DNA of 64,000 nucleotides from Zanthoxylum bungeanum (lineage: Eukaryota > Streptophyta > Magnoliopsida > Sapindales > Rutaceae). Below the pieces are notes generated by a model. It made no database searches. It was not told where the DNA came from and was given only the letters and a program-made list of their open reading frames with translations. The stretch's first letter is position 1. Each line of letters starts with the position of its first letter. The DNA lies in NCBI GenBank assembly GCA_019454045.1, contig SKCR01032778.1:124001-188000 (forward strand), written 5' to 3'. The position numbers and the translations under genes are program-made. Shown piece after piece: positions 34,080-44,853 of the stretch.

Positions 34080-35640
34080 TGAATTTATGTAAAATTATTC
34101 AACTATTTTACCCTAAAACGGTCAAAGATAGAGTAAATATGGTTCGATTCAACAATCACCCTTAAGTCTATGCAAATATGGATCACAACAAATATATTAA
34201 AGCAGTAAATAAAATCAACACAAGAATTTTATTGACGGGTGGAAAACTCATGCGAGTTAAAAAAATCATTTCGGGTATAGGCTACCACTAGAATCCTCTA
34301 TATATGAGAAAACTTACACCAATGGTATATGACATATGGTGACAACTTCACAAACTCGAATACCTCTAGACTGTAATAACTCAAAGAACTCCCTGAACCC
34401 GCACCAAGCGGCCTTCTCCAGAACCTCTGAAGTCTCAAAGTGGATCAACCATGTGAACTCGCAACGCCGGAACTCTGAGTACTAATCTTCCTCCTAGAGA
34501 ACGCTAAAGGCTTAGGAAATTGGGTTGGGGTTATGTTTCTATGTTGATGGTAAATCACAACTCAATCTCACCAGAAGAAAGAAGACATGTAAACCAAAAA
34601 GGTCTTCTAGATGAATTGTCAAGAATGTTGAAAACAAACAATGATGTAGCTTAGAATAATGTGTTTCCAACTGTTGGTAAGGTGACCCTATGTTTGTTTA
34701 TATAGGTAGGGTAAAGGTATAGTTTTCCTTGTGCAGAACTGGCTCAAAAACGTGTTCAAAATAACTCATTATCGCAATCTCGTTTTAACACAATAGGAAC
34801 GCATGTCGAGCACGCACTGTTCTGCAAACTCATTCGAACGCAGTCTCGAACGCACCTCGAACTCAAATACACATGAAGTTTTCGTTCGCACGGGAAGATG
34901 AACGCACTACACATGGGAACCTACTACCAAGTTTCGTTCGAACCCAAACTCGAACGTGACACGAACGCCACCAATATCTTCATGAACAATCTGCAAATAC
35001 TAGTCCAATCGCTCCGGGATCTTCAAGACTCATTACAACTCAATTGAACTTATTTTGTTACGGAATATGCCAACAAACATGGAACTAACAATCTTTCATT
35101 TTGGAATTTCGTGACAAAACTACAAACTAATACAAAGACTACGGTAAAAAATGTAAAAATGAAATTGTCAACTGCCAACCATCAAGACAATGATTTACTA
35201 CAATATGACTCGATCTAATACCTAACCAAGTAATCTTTAAGCAATGCCACAACAACCATTAATATGCTCACCTGAAACATTCACAAACAATAATATATTC
35301 GTGAAGAGCATAGGGAAAATGAAGAGCAGATAAAATGAAAATAAACATATTCTCATGCATTTTAAAAATCAAAATTATAATCATTTTCCCTTTTTGTTAT
35401 GAAATGATAATAGGTAACAAAAGAATCATGCAAGAGAATGTCAAGTAGACAAATTAGCCACTTGAAAAAACTTTACTCTTCCTCGCTAACAACACAACTT
35501 AGTTAGTAAATTAAACACATAAGTAAAAGAAAAACTCATACATGTAGTATGCAATGACATGAAACGCACATAAGCACACACAATAAGTTAACAAATTTGA
35601 AAAAATAAGTCAAAATCGACTCAAAACAGCAAAGAAATAT
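34080..35640 (-). mobile_element. 3' part of a Sirevirus-like element (minus): internal end plus LTR
   Basis: On the minus strand, about 35640-35078 matches the 3' non-coding interior of the element at 35750-41424 (compare 40190-40340: ggttaggtattagatc, cgtagt). The adjoining 35077-34080 is a diverged version of its LTR, starting tgttggcata and sharing the ttcaattgagttgtaat and gttcgaac-type blocks. The 5' LTR and gag are missing. It sits immediately upstream of its intact relative, in the opposite orientation. Confidence 0.75.
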
Positions 35641-35744
35641 TGTATATAATAAATAAATAACTAATATAAAATGAATAAATAAGTGATGTGAATGTATTGA
35701 TATCAATGTGATTTTTAAAAAAATAATGTATTTAAACCCTTAAT

Positions 35745-35749
35745 ATAAT
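35745..35749. repeat. Left 5-bp TSD ataat
   Basis: Perfect match to 41425-41429. Confidence 0.85.
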
Positions 35750-36813
35750 TGTTAGCACTTTTTTTATTGGCATGTGTCCGTGACAAAACAAGTTCAATTG
35801 AGTTGTAATATGTCGTGAAGATCTTTGTGCAATTGGACTGGTTTTTGGCTACTGTGCATCAGACATGCGTTTGTGGTGCGTTCGTTGCAGCGCTCGAACG
35901 TGTGGCGTTAGTGGCACGTTCTGCTTTGGGTTCAAACGAGATCATTCCAGAGAGCAAACGTTCGAGGCACGTTCTTATTGGGTTCGAACGAGATCATTCC
36001 AGAGAGCATCCGTTCGTTGTGCGTTCGAGTGGCGTTCGAACGAGTCTTTCCAGTAGGCACGCGTTTGTGGTGCGTTCGAGTAAACGTTCGAACGCCAGTC
36101 GCGTTTTTCAGCCTTTTGCCTTTGAAAAACCCTAGCTTTTCACCCTACCTTTAAATATAACCCTTAGCCGCCATGCCCATGAGTTGAAGCACATTTTCCT
36201 TGAGCCAAAATCTCTCAAAGCTTTCAACTCTCTTTGATTCCACCATTGAAGAATTCTTATCTCCTTGTCTTCTTCATTGATGGTGTGACTGTTTCTTTGT
36301 TAAACCTTCAACACAACGTAACCCAAATTCCCTAATCCTTTAGAGTTCTTTAGGAGGAAGTTTGGTAGTCGGAGTTCCGGCGTCAGAGGTGATACAATCT
36401 ACTCAGAGACTTCAGAGGTTCTGAAGAAAACCGTGGGTCGCGGGCTTGAGGAGTTGCCTTAAGTTCTTGCAGTATTGAGGTACTTGACTCGGTGGAGTTG
36501 CCACCATAGGTCTTGACCATCGCTGTAAGTTTTTCTCTATTTAGTGGATTCAGGTGGTAGCCTATACCCGGAGTGGTTTTTTACTTGCAAGAGTTTTCCA
36601 CTTCGTCACCAAAATTATTGTGTTGATTTTGTGTGTTTGGTTTATATTTGCTGCTTTAATTTATTGTTATTATTTTTATATTTGCAGCATATTTTAATTG
36701 TTGGTTATTGTGGTTGCCTGTTAGTATTTCATAGTTACAGTAATCAGGACTTGTCCTGTTTATTGTTTGTAATTCCGTATAGGGTCAGAACCTAGGCTAA
36801 TCGTGAATTTTCA
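35750..36813 (+). repeat. 5' LTR of the gag-only element (1,064 bp)
   Basis: Contains a CpG-rich cluster of cgttcgaacg-type palindromes at 35878-36100 and a TATA-like ttaaatataa at about 36150, followed by the transcribed region. Confidence 0.92.
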
Positions 36814-36814
36814 A

Positions 36815-36828
36815 TTGATATCAGAGAC
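36815..36828 (+). promoter_or_regulatory. Primer-binding site (variant)
   Basis: ttgatatcagagac lies directly after the 5' LTR. It is a one-base variant (tgatatcag for tggtatcag) of the tRNA-Met site. Confidence 0.7.
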
Positions 36829-36854
36829 TGAACTCGATCCTTGACCCATTAGCT

Positions 36855-38694
36855 ATGGAGCATAGTCAACCTTTTAATTGTCCTCCATTTTTTAATGGCA
36901 CTGAATATTTACATTGGAAGGTTCGCATGAAAGCGTTCCTTAAGTCCTTAGATGAGAGGGTCTGGATGACTGTTGAACACGAGTGGAAACCTCTCGTTGC
37001 TATTGTTGATGGGATATCTTCCCCTAAAGATAAACTGACCTGGACCAATGACGAATTTTATGCTAGCAATAGGAACAACATGGCTGTTAATGACATATAT
37101 GGTGTTGTGTGCTTAGCTGAGTTTAGGAGAATCTCTATGTGTGAGATAGCCAAGGATGCTTGGGACATCCTGCAAACTGTGCATGATGGCATATTGGCTG
37201 TTAAAAATAATAGACTCCAGGATTTAGCCACTAGGTTTGAGGTCGCCCATATGAAAGATGATGAGACCTTTGATGAGTTTTATACTGAGATTAACGATAT
37301 TTTTAACTCTAGTTTTAACCTATGTGAGACTATACATACCAACAGTATTGTTAGGAAAATCCTTAGATCTCAGCTTGAGAAGTTCCTACCCAAAATCACT
37401 GCCATCGAGGAAAACAATGACCTCGATCATCTTAATTTAGAAGACCTCGTAGGAAAACTACAGGTTTATGAGCAGAAACTTCTCGGGTATCAAAAGCCCA
37501 AAAATATAGTGATGAAGATCGCGAAGGAAGTTGTCCATGGTTCGTCTAGTGATGAGGATACCCTCACGGATCATGATTTGGCCTTGTTTGCAAAGAAGTT
37601 TAGGAAATTTCTTAAACTGAAGAAGAGTGGCCATAATAGTGACAGGGATATGGAGGATATACCTATAGAGAGTAGGCATAACATGAGTGAGTCTGGATAG
37701 GATATGGATAGTAGATCCCGTGAAGGATATGGGCACGTTAGATCTGAGTGTCCCACATACCTTAGGGCTAAAGGCAAGAAAGCCATGGCCTCATCCCTTA
37801 GTGATTCTGAAGGTGGTGTTTCTTCTAAAGGCAATTATATAGCCTTTACTGCTAGTGTGTCTGATGAGAGAGAGAATGAAGTTAATGGTGTTGATTCAGA
37901 AGTCTCTCTCTATGGTGTTGATGAGGAAAGTCTTCAGGTAGCTTATATTGAACTGTTTAATGAGTTTAGCTATTAAGAAGACTAATATATAGGCCAATAA
38001 GAGGCTGAAACTAGTTGAGCTAGAAAAGAATGAAGCTCAAGCCAAATTTTAGCAAAGCCTCTTGATGGTAGATGACCTGGAGGAGAGGAATATAGGTCTA
38101 ATTGATAGGGTCCAAATATTAGAAACTGAACTTGAAGATGCTAGAACCCAGTTGTCTACTTTTTCTAGTGGGAATAAGAAAGTGGACCGTATGTTAGGTA
38201 TTAGTTTTGAGCCTAACTGTGATAAGGCGTCAACATCTAGAAAAGTGTATAAACCTCATAAACATGACTTAGGTAAGAAACATGTTGAGTGTAGTCATGT
38301 GTTTCCTCTGTATGTTCCTCGTCTTGTGACCCAACCTCAACTTAGAGGTGTTGTGGGTAAACCTCACTCTCATCCGAGGTTTGTGCATGTGTGCCACCAC
38401 TGTGGCAAGGCTAGACATATTAGATCTAAGTGCTTCATGTTGCACAAGCAAAAGAAGAGGCCTAAGAGTGTGTCGCATAGATTTGATTCTTCAAATATAG
38501 CTTCTCAAGTTTCTACACTAACTAAACAGACACAATTTCTTAGTGAGAAACTTTCTTTGTTGACTGGGAATTCTCAAGTGGATGAGGTTTCTAGAAAAAT
38601 TTGGGTGAGGAAGCAAGATATCTTCTCATATACTTCTAAATGCCTTGATCCTGATAGGCAAGATGAGAGTACACTCCGGTGTAACTCTTGCTAG
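36855..38694 (+). pseudogene. Sirevirus-type gag, interrupted
   Basis: The first frame (36855-37700, 281 codons) contains the plant copia gag core: PPFFNGTEYLHWKVRM near the start, then AWDILQTVHDG, a helix-rich middle (FDEFYTEINDIFNS) and NLEDLVGKLQVYEQKL. A TAG at 37698-37700 interrupts it. The same frame resumes to 37976 with half a zinc knuckle (YGHVRSECP, first Cys pair missing). After a frameshift and two more stops, 38062-38694 encodes a coiled-coil-like heptad region (LEERNIGLIDRVQILETELE), a complete CCHC knuckle (CHHCGKARHIRSKC) and the linker motif RKIWVRK, which in full elements leads into the protease. Reading stops soon after. The product would be nucleocapsid-like in the intact family; this copy is at best partly translatable. 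Confidence 0.88.
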
Positions 38695-40348
38695 AAGTTA
38701 CATTTGTATTTCCCATTGCATGTGTGTGTGTGTTTTATGTGTTTGCACATGTGTTTTCTTTTCATTGCATATGGGTGTGTGTGTTTGTTTTTGTTATATG
38801 TCCCTTAGTATATAGGATGGAAATCCGGACATAAATTTTATAGACGATTCCGAATGGACGGTAGTATGATATGTACTCGGGATACAACTCCACGTACCAT
38901 TGGATATTGTCAAGCCATGTTGTGTCTTTACTTTTTTGTTTTAAAACTGAAAAATTCAAAAAAAAAAAATTGAAAAATACCAAAAATATTTTTTTTTTGC
39001 TTGTTAGAGCATGAATAGCATGTGCATATGATCATGGTATGTAGGATATATGATTATGCATGTATGATATGTTGTTATTTTTGTTGATGCTCTATATGCA
39101 TATGTGTGTGTAATAAAAAAACTCTTGGTTTATCTTGTCCTTGCACCTCACATACACGATTTTATTTTATCAAGTCTTGGTCGCATGTATGAGTTTTTGG
39201 AATGACAATCTAATCTCTTTCATGCTTTGTTTGCTTAATAGTGTAACCTTTGACTAGTTGACCTTGTGTTATCCCATTTTGCAAAAGTAAAAAGAAATAT
39301 ATTTTCTTATAAAAAAAATGAGACTCAAGTGCAAAAAAGCTAATGTGGCCAAATTCAAAAGATAAGGGCAAAAACCATTCACTCGAAAGAATTGTTAAAT
39401 ATGAGCTCATGATATTTATGGGGTAAACAATATAACATGCAACCAATGTTGCTTATTTTCAGGTCCTAGTGGTGCTGGGTTTGAACACTTTTTTTTTGTG
39501 GACTTGGTTTGTTTAGAGATGGATTTATTTGGCTGTGTCCAGCTCATAAAATAAGGTTTTAAGCCTTGATTCGTTGTGCACTTTATTTTTCACGCAAGTG
39601 CTTGATATGCTTTGGTGTTTATGTCATATGCATAAGTATTGTATTTAGCCACTTTTAAAATGATGCATATTATTTCATGTCATAAACAGCTGAATACTGA
39701 CTGGGTATCATTGTATCTGCTTGAAATGCTGTTTCAGTCAGTTTTGACAGGATTTTTTGTTTATCTCATTGTGTGCTTGTATATATTTCATATCACTGCA
39801 TATCATTTATTTTGCATATCATTGAGTGTTTACTTCCCATTTGATTATTAATTAACTAATTGAGTTAGCCTGTTAGTGATGGGGAGTAAGTCATGTTTGT
39901 TTATGCTATTGCATGTGTTTATCTTCTGTTGTTTTTCCTGTTTCATTCGCCCTTTGTCATTTCGTGACAAAAATGGGGAGAGTATTATATTAAGGGGGAG
40001 AGCCTTAATATATGAGAGGGAGTCTTAGATTATCCTTTAGATATCTCCGTTTTAGAGGGAGTTCAAATTAAGAGGGAGAAGTATATCTACTTGTACATGC
40101 ATGAGATTTATACCTATTTTATGTTATACTTGATAATCTCAATACTTTTCACGGTATATTATTGTTTGTGGATGTTTCAGGTAAACAGGTTTTGTTGCTG
40201 CGGTGGCATTGATTTTAAGACTACTTGGTTAGGTATTAGATCAAGTCCAATTGTAATAAGTCTCTGTTTTGATGGTTGACTGTTGACTATTTTCTTTTTG
40301 GGTCTATTACCGTAGTTGTGTATTAGGTAGTATTTTATCACGGAATGT
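38695..40348 (+). other. Non-coding interior replacing pol in the gag-only element
   Basis: No protein domain is found. It contains tgtgtg-rich and AT-rich tracts, a 98-bp block at 38809-38907 that recurs at 50308-50408 in a different element, and five purine-rich blocks at 39974-40080 (ggggagag, aagggggagag, gagagggag, tagagggag, aagagggag). Repeated polypurine blocks ahead of the 3' LTR are a known Sirevirus trait. Confidence 0.7.
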
Positions 40349-40361
40349 CAAAGGGGGAGAT
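40349..40361 (+). promoter_or_regulatory. Terminal polypurine tract
   Basis: caaagggggagat abuts the 3' LTR. Confidence 0.85.
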
Positions 40362-41424
40362 TGTTAGCACCTTTTTTATTGGCATGTGTCCGTGACAAAA
40401 CAAGTTCAATTGAGTTGTAATATGTCGTGAAGATCTTTGTGTAATTGGACTGGTTTTTGGCTGATGTGCATCAGACATGCGTTTGTGGTGCGTTCGTTGC
40501 AGCGTTCGAACGTGTGGCGTTAGTGGCAAGTTCTGCTTTGGGTTCGAACGAGATCATTCCAAAGAGCAAACGTTCGAGGCACGTTCTTATTGGGTTCGAA
40601 TGGGATCATTCCAGAGAGCATCCGTTCGTTGTGCGTTCGAGTGGCGTTCGAACGAGTCTTTCCAGTAGGCACGCGTTCGTGGTGCGTTCGAGTAAACGTT
40701 CGAACGCCGTCGCGTTTTTCAGCCTTTTGCCTTTGAAAAACTCTAGCTTTTCACCCTACCTATAAATATAACCCTTAGCCGCCATGCCCATGAGTTGAAG
40801 CACATTTTCCTTGAGCCAAAATCTCTCAAAGCTTTCAACTCTCTTTGATTCCACCATTGAAGACTTTTTATCTCATTGTCTTCTTCATTGATTGTGTGAA
40901 TGTTTCTTTGTTAAACCTTCAACACAACTTAACCCAAATTCCCTAATCCTTTAGAGTTCTTTAGGAGGAAGTTTGGTAGTCGGAGTTCCGGCGTCAGAGG
41001 TGATACAATCTACTCAGAGACTTCAGAGGTTCTGAAGAAAACCGTGGGTCGCGGGCTTGAGAGTTGCCTTAAGTTCTTGCAGTATTGAGGTACTTGAGTT
41101 CGGTGGAGTTGTCACCATAGGTCTTGACCATCGCTGTAAGTTTTTCTCTATATAGTGGATTCGGGTGATAGCATATACCCGTAGTGGTTTTTTACTCGCA
41201 AGAGCTTTCCACTTCGTCACCAAAATTATTGTGTTGATTTTGTGTGTTTGATTTATATTTGCTGCTTTAATTTATTGTTATTATTTTTATATTTGCAGCA
41301 TATTTTAATTGTTGGTTATTGTGGTTGTCTGTTAGTATTTCATAGTTACAGTAATCAGGACTTGTCCTATTTATTGTTTGTAATTCCGCATAGGGTCAGA
41401 ACCTAGGTTAATCGCGAATTTTCA
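40362..41424 (+). repeat. 3' LTR of the gag-only element (1,063 bp)
   Basis: Partner of 35750-36813. The CGTTCGAACG cluster lies at 40490-40710. The 106-codon frame inside (40445-40765) mirrors the one in the 5' LTR and is not a gene. Confidence 0.92.
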
Positions 41425-42317
41425 ATAATGAATAAGTTACATTTATAATTAAAAGATGGATTGTGTGTACCTCAATCACATGGTGATCGAGCTTTTATAA
41501 ACATAATGGACACTTTTATTTATTTATTACGTATAAACATAGTTATCTGAGTACTTATTTGAAAACTTAGCATTTGAAAATTAATAATGTGAAATTTTAA
41601 TGATCAAAATTATTATTTTTTTAGAGATATTTAATTTATTGAAATTAGAAGAAAGAGAAATTTAATCTATGGATTGATTGATTGTGTCAGATTTTTTTTA
41701 TAATATATGAAATTTAATGATCAAAAAAAATATATTTTTAGAGATATTTAATATATGGATTCTGCTGAATTTATAAATTGTTTAATTCCATCTACACTCT
41801 CACATATTTTAATGAATTATTTTTTTAGTATTTCATTGGCTTTTAACAAGTTCATGAATGATTTTAATAATAATAATTAAAAATTAAAAATTGATTAAAA
41901 GAAACTATATAATAAAAATTATTTCAATTATAAATTATCTTTTACTACTATAATGAATTATTCTTTTCGGTATTTCATTGATTTTAACAAGTTCATAAAT
42001 TATTTTAATAATAAAAATTAAAAATTGATTAATATACAAACAATGGAATAAAAATTATTTCAATTATAGAATATATTTTACTACTATAATAATGAAAGTT
42101 GAAAATCTCAAGTTTTGATTTTAAAAGTGAAAGTAAAATTCATAAAGAATCTCATATGGAAGGAAATCTCAAAAACAAGTGATATTCATGTCTTGAATCT
42201 GAATATAATTAGGTTTTATTAGCCAATGTGTACAAATAAAGATATTGAAACAAAAACGGAAAGAAAACTGAAAAAAAAAATCGAGATAAATATAACTTGA
42301 TTCATAAAAAAAGGAAA
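41425..42317. other. AT-rich interval with a 141-bp tandem duplication
   Basis: The TSD ataat (41425-41429) is followed by AT-rich DNA. The block at 41812-41952 (atgaattatt...actactata) is repeated at 41953-42090 with small changes. No gene is recognised. Confidence 0.65.
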
Positions 42318-43683
42318 ATTTATCCTCCCACCCCTCTGACACATTCATCTCTCAAATTTCTCTCAAATTTTTTTTTTCCTATAATGACCTCTTCTTTTCT
42401 TTTATTGTTTTCCTTAATTTTTATCCCTTTATTTCTTTTTCTTTATTTTACTTTTTTTCATTAATTTATTTCCTTATTTTTTTAATTTAATTAATTCTTT
42501 TTTCCCTTAATTTTTGTCCCTTTTTATTTTTTTATTTAATTTACTTGTATTTTATTTTATTAATTTGTTTCCTTATTTTTTAAATTTAATTATTTAATTT
42601 TACTTTTTTATTAAATTCGTTTATTTTTTATCTTAAATAATTTTTATTTGTTCTTTCATTGATTTATTTCCCCATTTAATATTATTTATATATGTATTCT
42701 CTTTTATTTATTTAATAAATCTTATATATTTTTATACGAAAATTGATCTTCCCCCCTCCTCTTATCTCCTTGCTAATTTACTAAATAATCCTTATCAATA
42801 TTTGTATGACTCTTCTTTTTTTTTTTTTTAATTTTTGAAAAGTTACACATTATAAAATTTATATATATTAATTTAAAAATAATTATATACTAGTTATAAC
42901 ATTTTATTAATAATTAATATATTTTTGTTAATAAATAATACATATTTTTTATCTATTCATTTATTTTTTTTGATTCATTTTAATTTAATTAATACTACTT
43001 ATGTATAAAAATATATATAATTAAACAATATAAATTTTTTTTTTTTTTTTTGAAAATTTTAAAAAAAAAGATAAGGATATATGATCGTCCAGGGGATCAT
43101 AAGGGACGATTGTTCCCCTTTAGGGGAACCGTCCCCCTTTCTTTCTTTTTTTTTTAATCAATTATGACCAAGTGCGCCATGAGTATTGGGTATATCACCA
43201 AGTGCGCCAGGATGAGACTTTGGAGGCAACATAGATTAGAATTTATGTTTTTATATTTTTAAGTGTAACTTTTTATGTTGTTATTTGTACTATTTTTAAA
43301 TAAATTTTTTTATAATATACATGAGAACATTTTTATAATACATAAGTAGTGTTAATTAAATTATAAAATATAATTTTTGAAAAAAATTTTAAAAGAAATT
43401 AAAAAAAAAAAGAGAGGAAAGAAGCAGATTTCTCCTAATTTTTTTTTATTTTTTTTTTTTATTTTTTTATTTTTATTTTTTCTTTTAAAAAATTAATCAA
43501 AAAATATATGTTATATATATATATATAGTGTGTATGTATATATCAATAAATAAAAAAAATTAGATATATATGGTTTATTTGAAAATTGAAAATAGAATTT
43601 TGGTGAAAGGAAGAGGGTAAATAGGGAATTATAGAGGAGACAAAAAAGTCAAATGTGTAAAAGGGAGGGGGGAAGATAAGCCC
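42318..43683. mobile_element. Probable inverted-repeat element, about 1.37 kb, AT-rich
   Basis: The left end (42318-42352, tatcctcccacccctctgac) and the reverse complement of the right end (43648-43683, tatcttcccccctccctttt) share about 30 bp of pyrimidine-rich similarity, including acacattt/acacattc. A third related block lies inside at about 42745-42780. The interior is poly(T)-rich with no ORF of note. No clear TSD is visible, so the class is open (decayed MITE or foldback-type element). Confidence 0.4.
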
Positions 43684-44455
43684 TCTAAAAAAAAGATATG
43701 GATTTTTCAAATTTTTTAGGTGAGGAACAAATGTCACAATGAATTTTTTATTTATATATAAATCACTATTGATTATGCTTAGATTTTTTATAATCGAAAC
43801 GTGTGTAGTTTTGTCAGTGCAAGTGACATTCAAAATTTTAATTATTATTATTATTAAAGTGAAAAATCTCTATTGGATTACTTGACCATAATAACTTGAC
43901 TATCATCACAGATTTCAAATAAGTGAAAATTAATAAATTCTTATCAACCCAAGAAAGAAAATAATAAGAATTGTTCAAACTTCTTATACTAAATTAGTTG
44001 TTAATTAACTGATAATGACTTCACATAATTTTAATGTCATTTCCTAGTTCCAAACATAATTTCGTGTGACTTATATTATTAATTTTACCATGAGTTCGAG
44101 CCGCTACAATAGTTATAGGGTTCAATTATCTTCCCCTATTCATCCAATATGAATTAGAAATAGATATTTTTCCGAATATTTATGGGAGCAGATTGTAGAA
44201 CTTAGTTTTGGTAGAATTTTGTAATATTTATAAATTATAATTGTCAAGATAATACAAAAAATTACTCTTTATGTTCAAATAATTAAAATTAGAGAAATTA
44301 TTAATCGTATACTCGATATTTGGCACTTTATTAAAATTATATATATTTTAAAATTTTGTTCACAGATTCACCCAAAAATTAAAAAGTATATCAAATTTAT
44401 TCCAAATTTAAATATACGATATAAACTTATTGGGTGAACTGATTTTCAAGAAATA
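43684..44455. other. AT-rich interval, no gene; end shares a short block with the NAC downstream region
   Basis: No coding or RNA feature is supported. A short block at 44193-44213 (ttgtagaacttagttttg) matches 53044-53063, which suggests that the duplication containing the NAC 3' end may extend this far. Confidence 0.4.
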
Positions 44456-44853
44456 CTATTGATAATTTTTCATAAAATTATATATGTAAAAGTCGTCAGC
44501 ATTATTGAACATTAAATTTTACTTAACAGAGGTACTAAGCCAATCAAATGAATTAAATGCAGAATCCACACTTAAACAAAAGCCGACAAAACTCTTGGTA
44601 ATTAATTAGCAATACTCAGTTCAAACTCTCTCACTGAACAGGAAAAAAAAAATATCGCAACTAGAATGTGAACAAAATCTATCTACAGGTAAAAAGACCA
44701 AAATTATTTCAAGGGAGCAAAGAAAAACTAGGCATAATATATTAACAATTAATAATTAGTCTCAATTGAGAATGCTAGCACAAGGGGTCAAATTTTGTGC
44801 AATGTTTTGTAGCCAAGGACTAAGCTGAGACCAAAAGGGATCCTGGTTCCAAT
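44456..44853 (-). pseudogene. Truncated duplicate of the NAC gene 3' end
   Basis: On the minus strand, 44853-44762 encodes [11 protein letters not shown]...TPCASILN and stops. It matches the last coding segment of the intact NAC gene (53719-54768), and 44761-44456 matches its 3'UTR and downstream DNA (53346-53700) almost base for base, apart from an AAT microsatellite. The match ends abruptly at 44853, the base before an LTR start (tgtaacacc). Everything upstream (rest of exon 3, exons 1 and 2, promoter) is missing from the window. It is a segmental-duplication remnant, not a retrocopy, because untranscribed flank also appears to be shared. Confidence 0.88.

Larger units (their letters stand above)
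35750..41424 (+). mobile_element. Gag-only Sirevirus-like LTR retrotransposon, 5,675 bp
   Basis: LTRs at 35750-36813 and 40362-41424 run from tgttagcac to gaattttca and are flanked by a perfect TSD ataat. They differ at roughly 3% of positions by eye. A tRNA-Met-like primer site, a gag region and a terminal polypurine tract are present, but protease, integrase, reverse transcriptase and RNase H are absent. After gag, 1.67 kb of non-coding sequence leads to the 3' LTR. The gag style (FNCPPFFNGTEY, two zinc knuckles, IWVRK) and several polypurine blocks before the 3' LTR fit Sirevirus (copia) elements. It must depend on a relative for its enzymes. Confidence 0.9.

Noticed and set aside
35815..36135. 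106-codon ORF repeated at 40445-40765
   Set aside because: It lies in both LTRs of the gag-only element; the frame is open because of the repeated CGTTCGAACG motifs.
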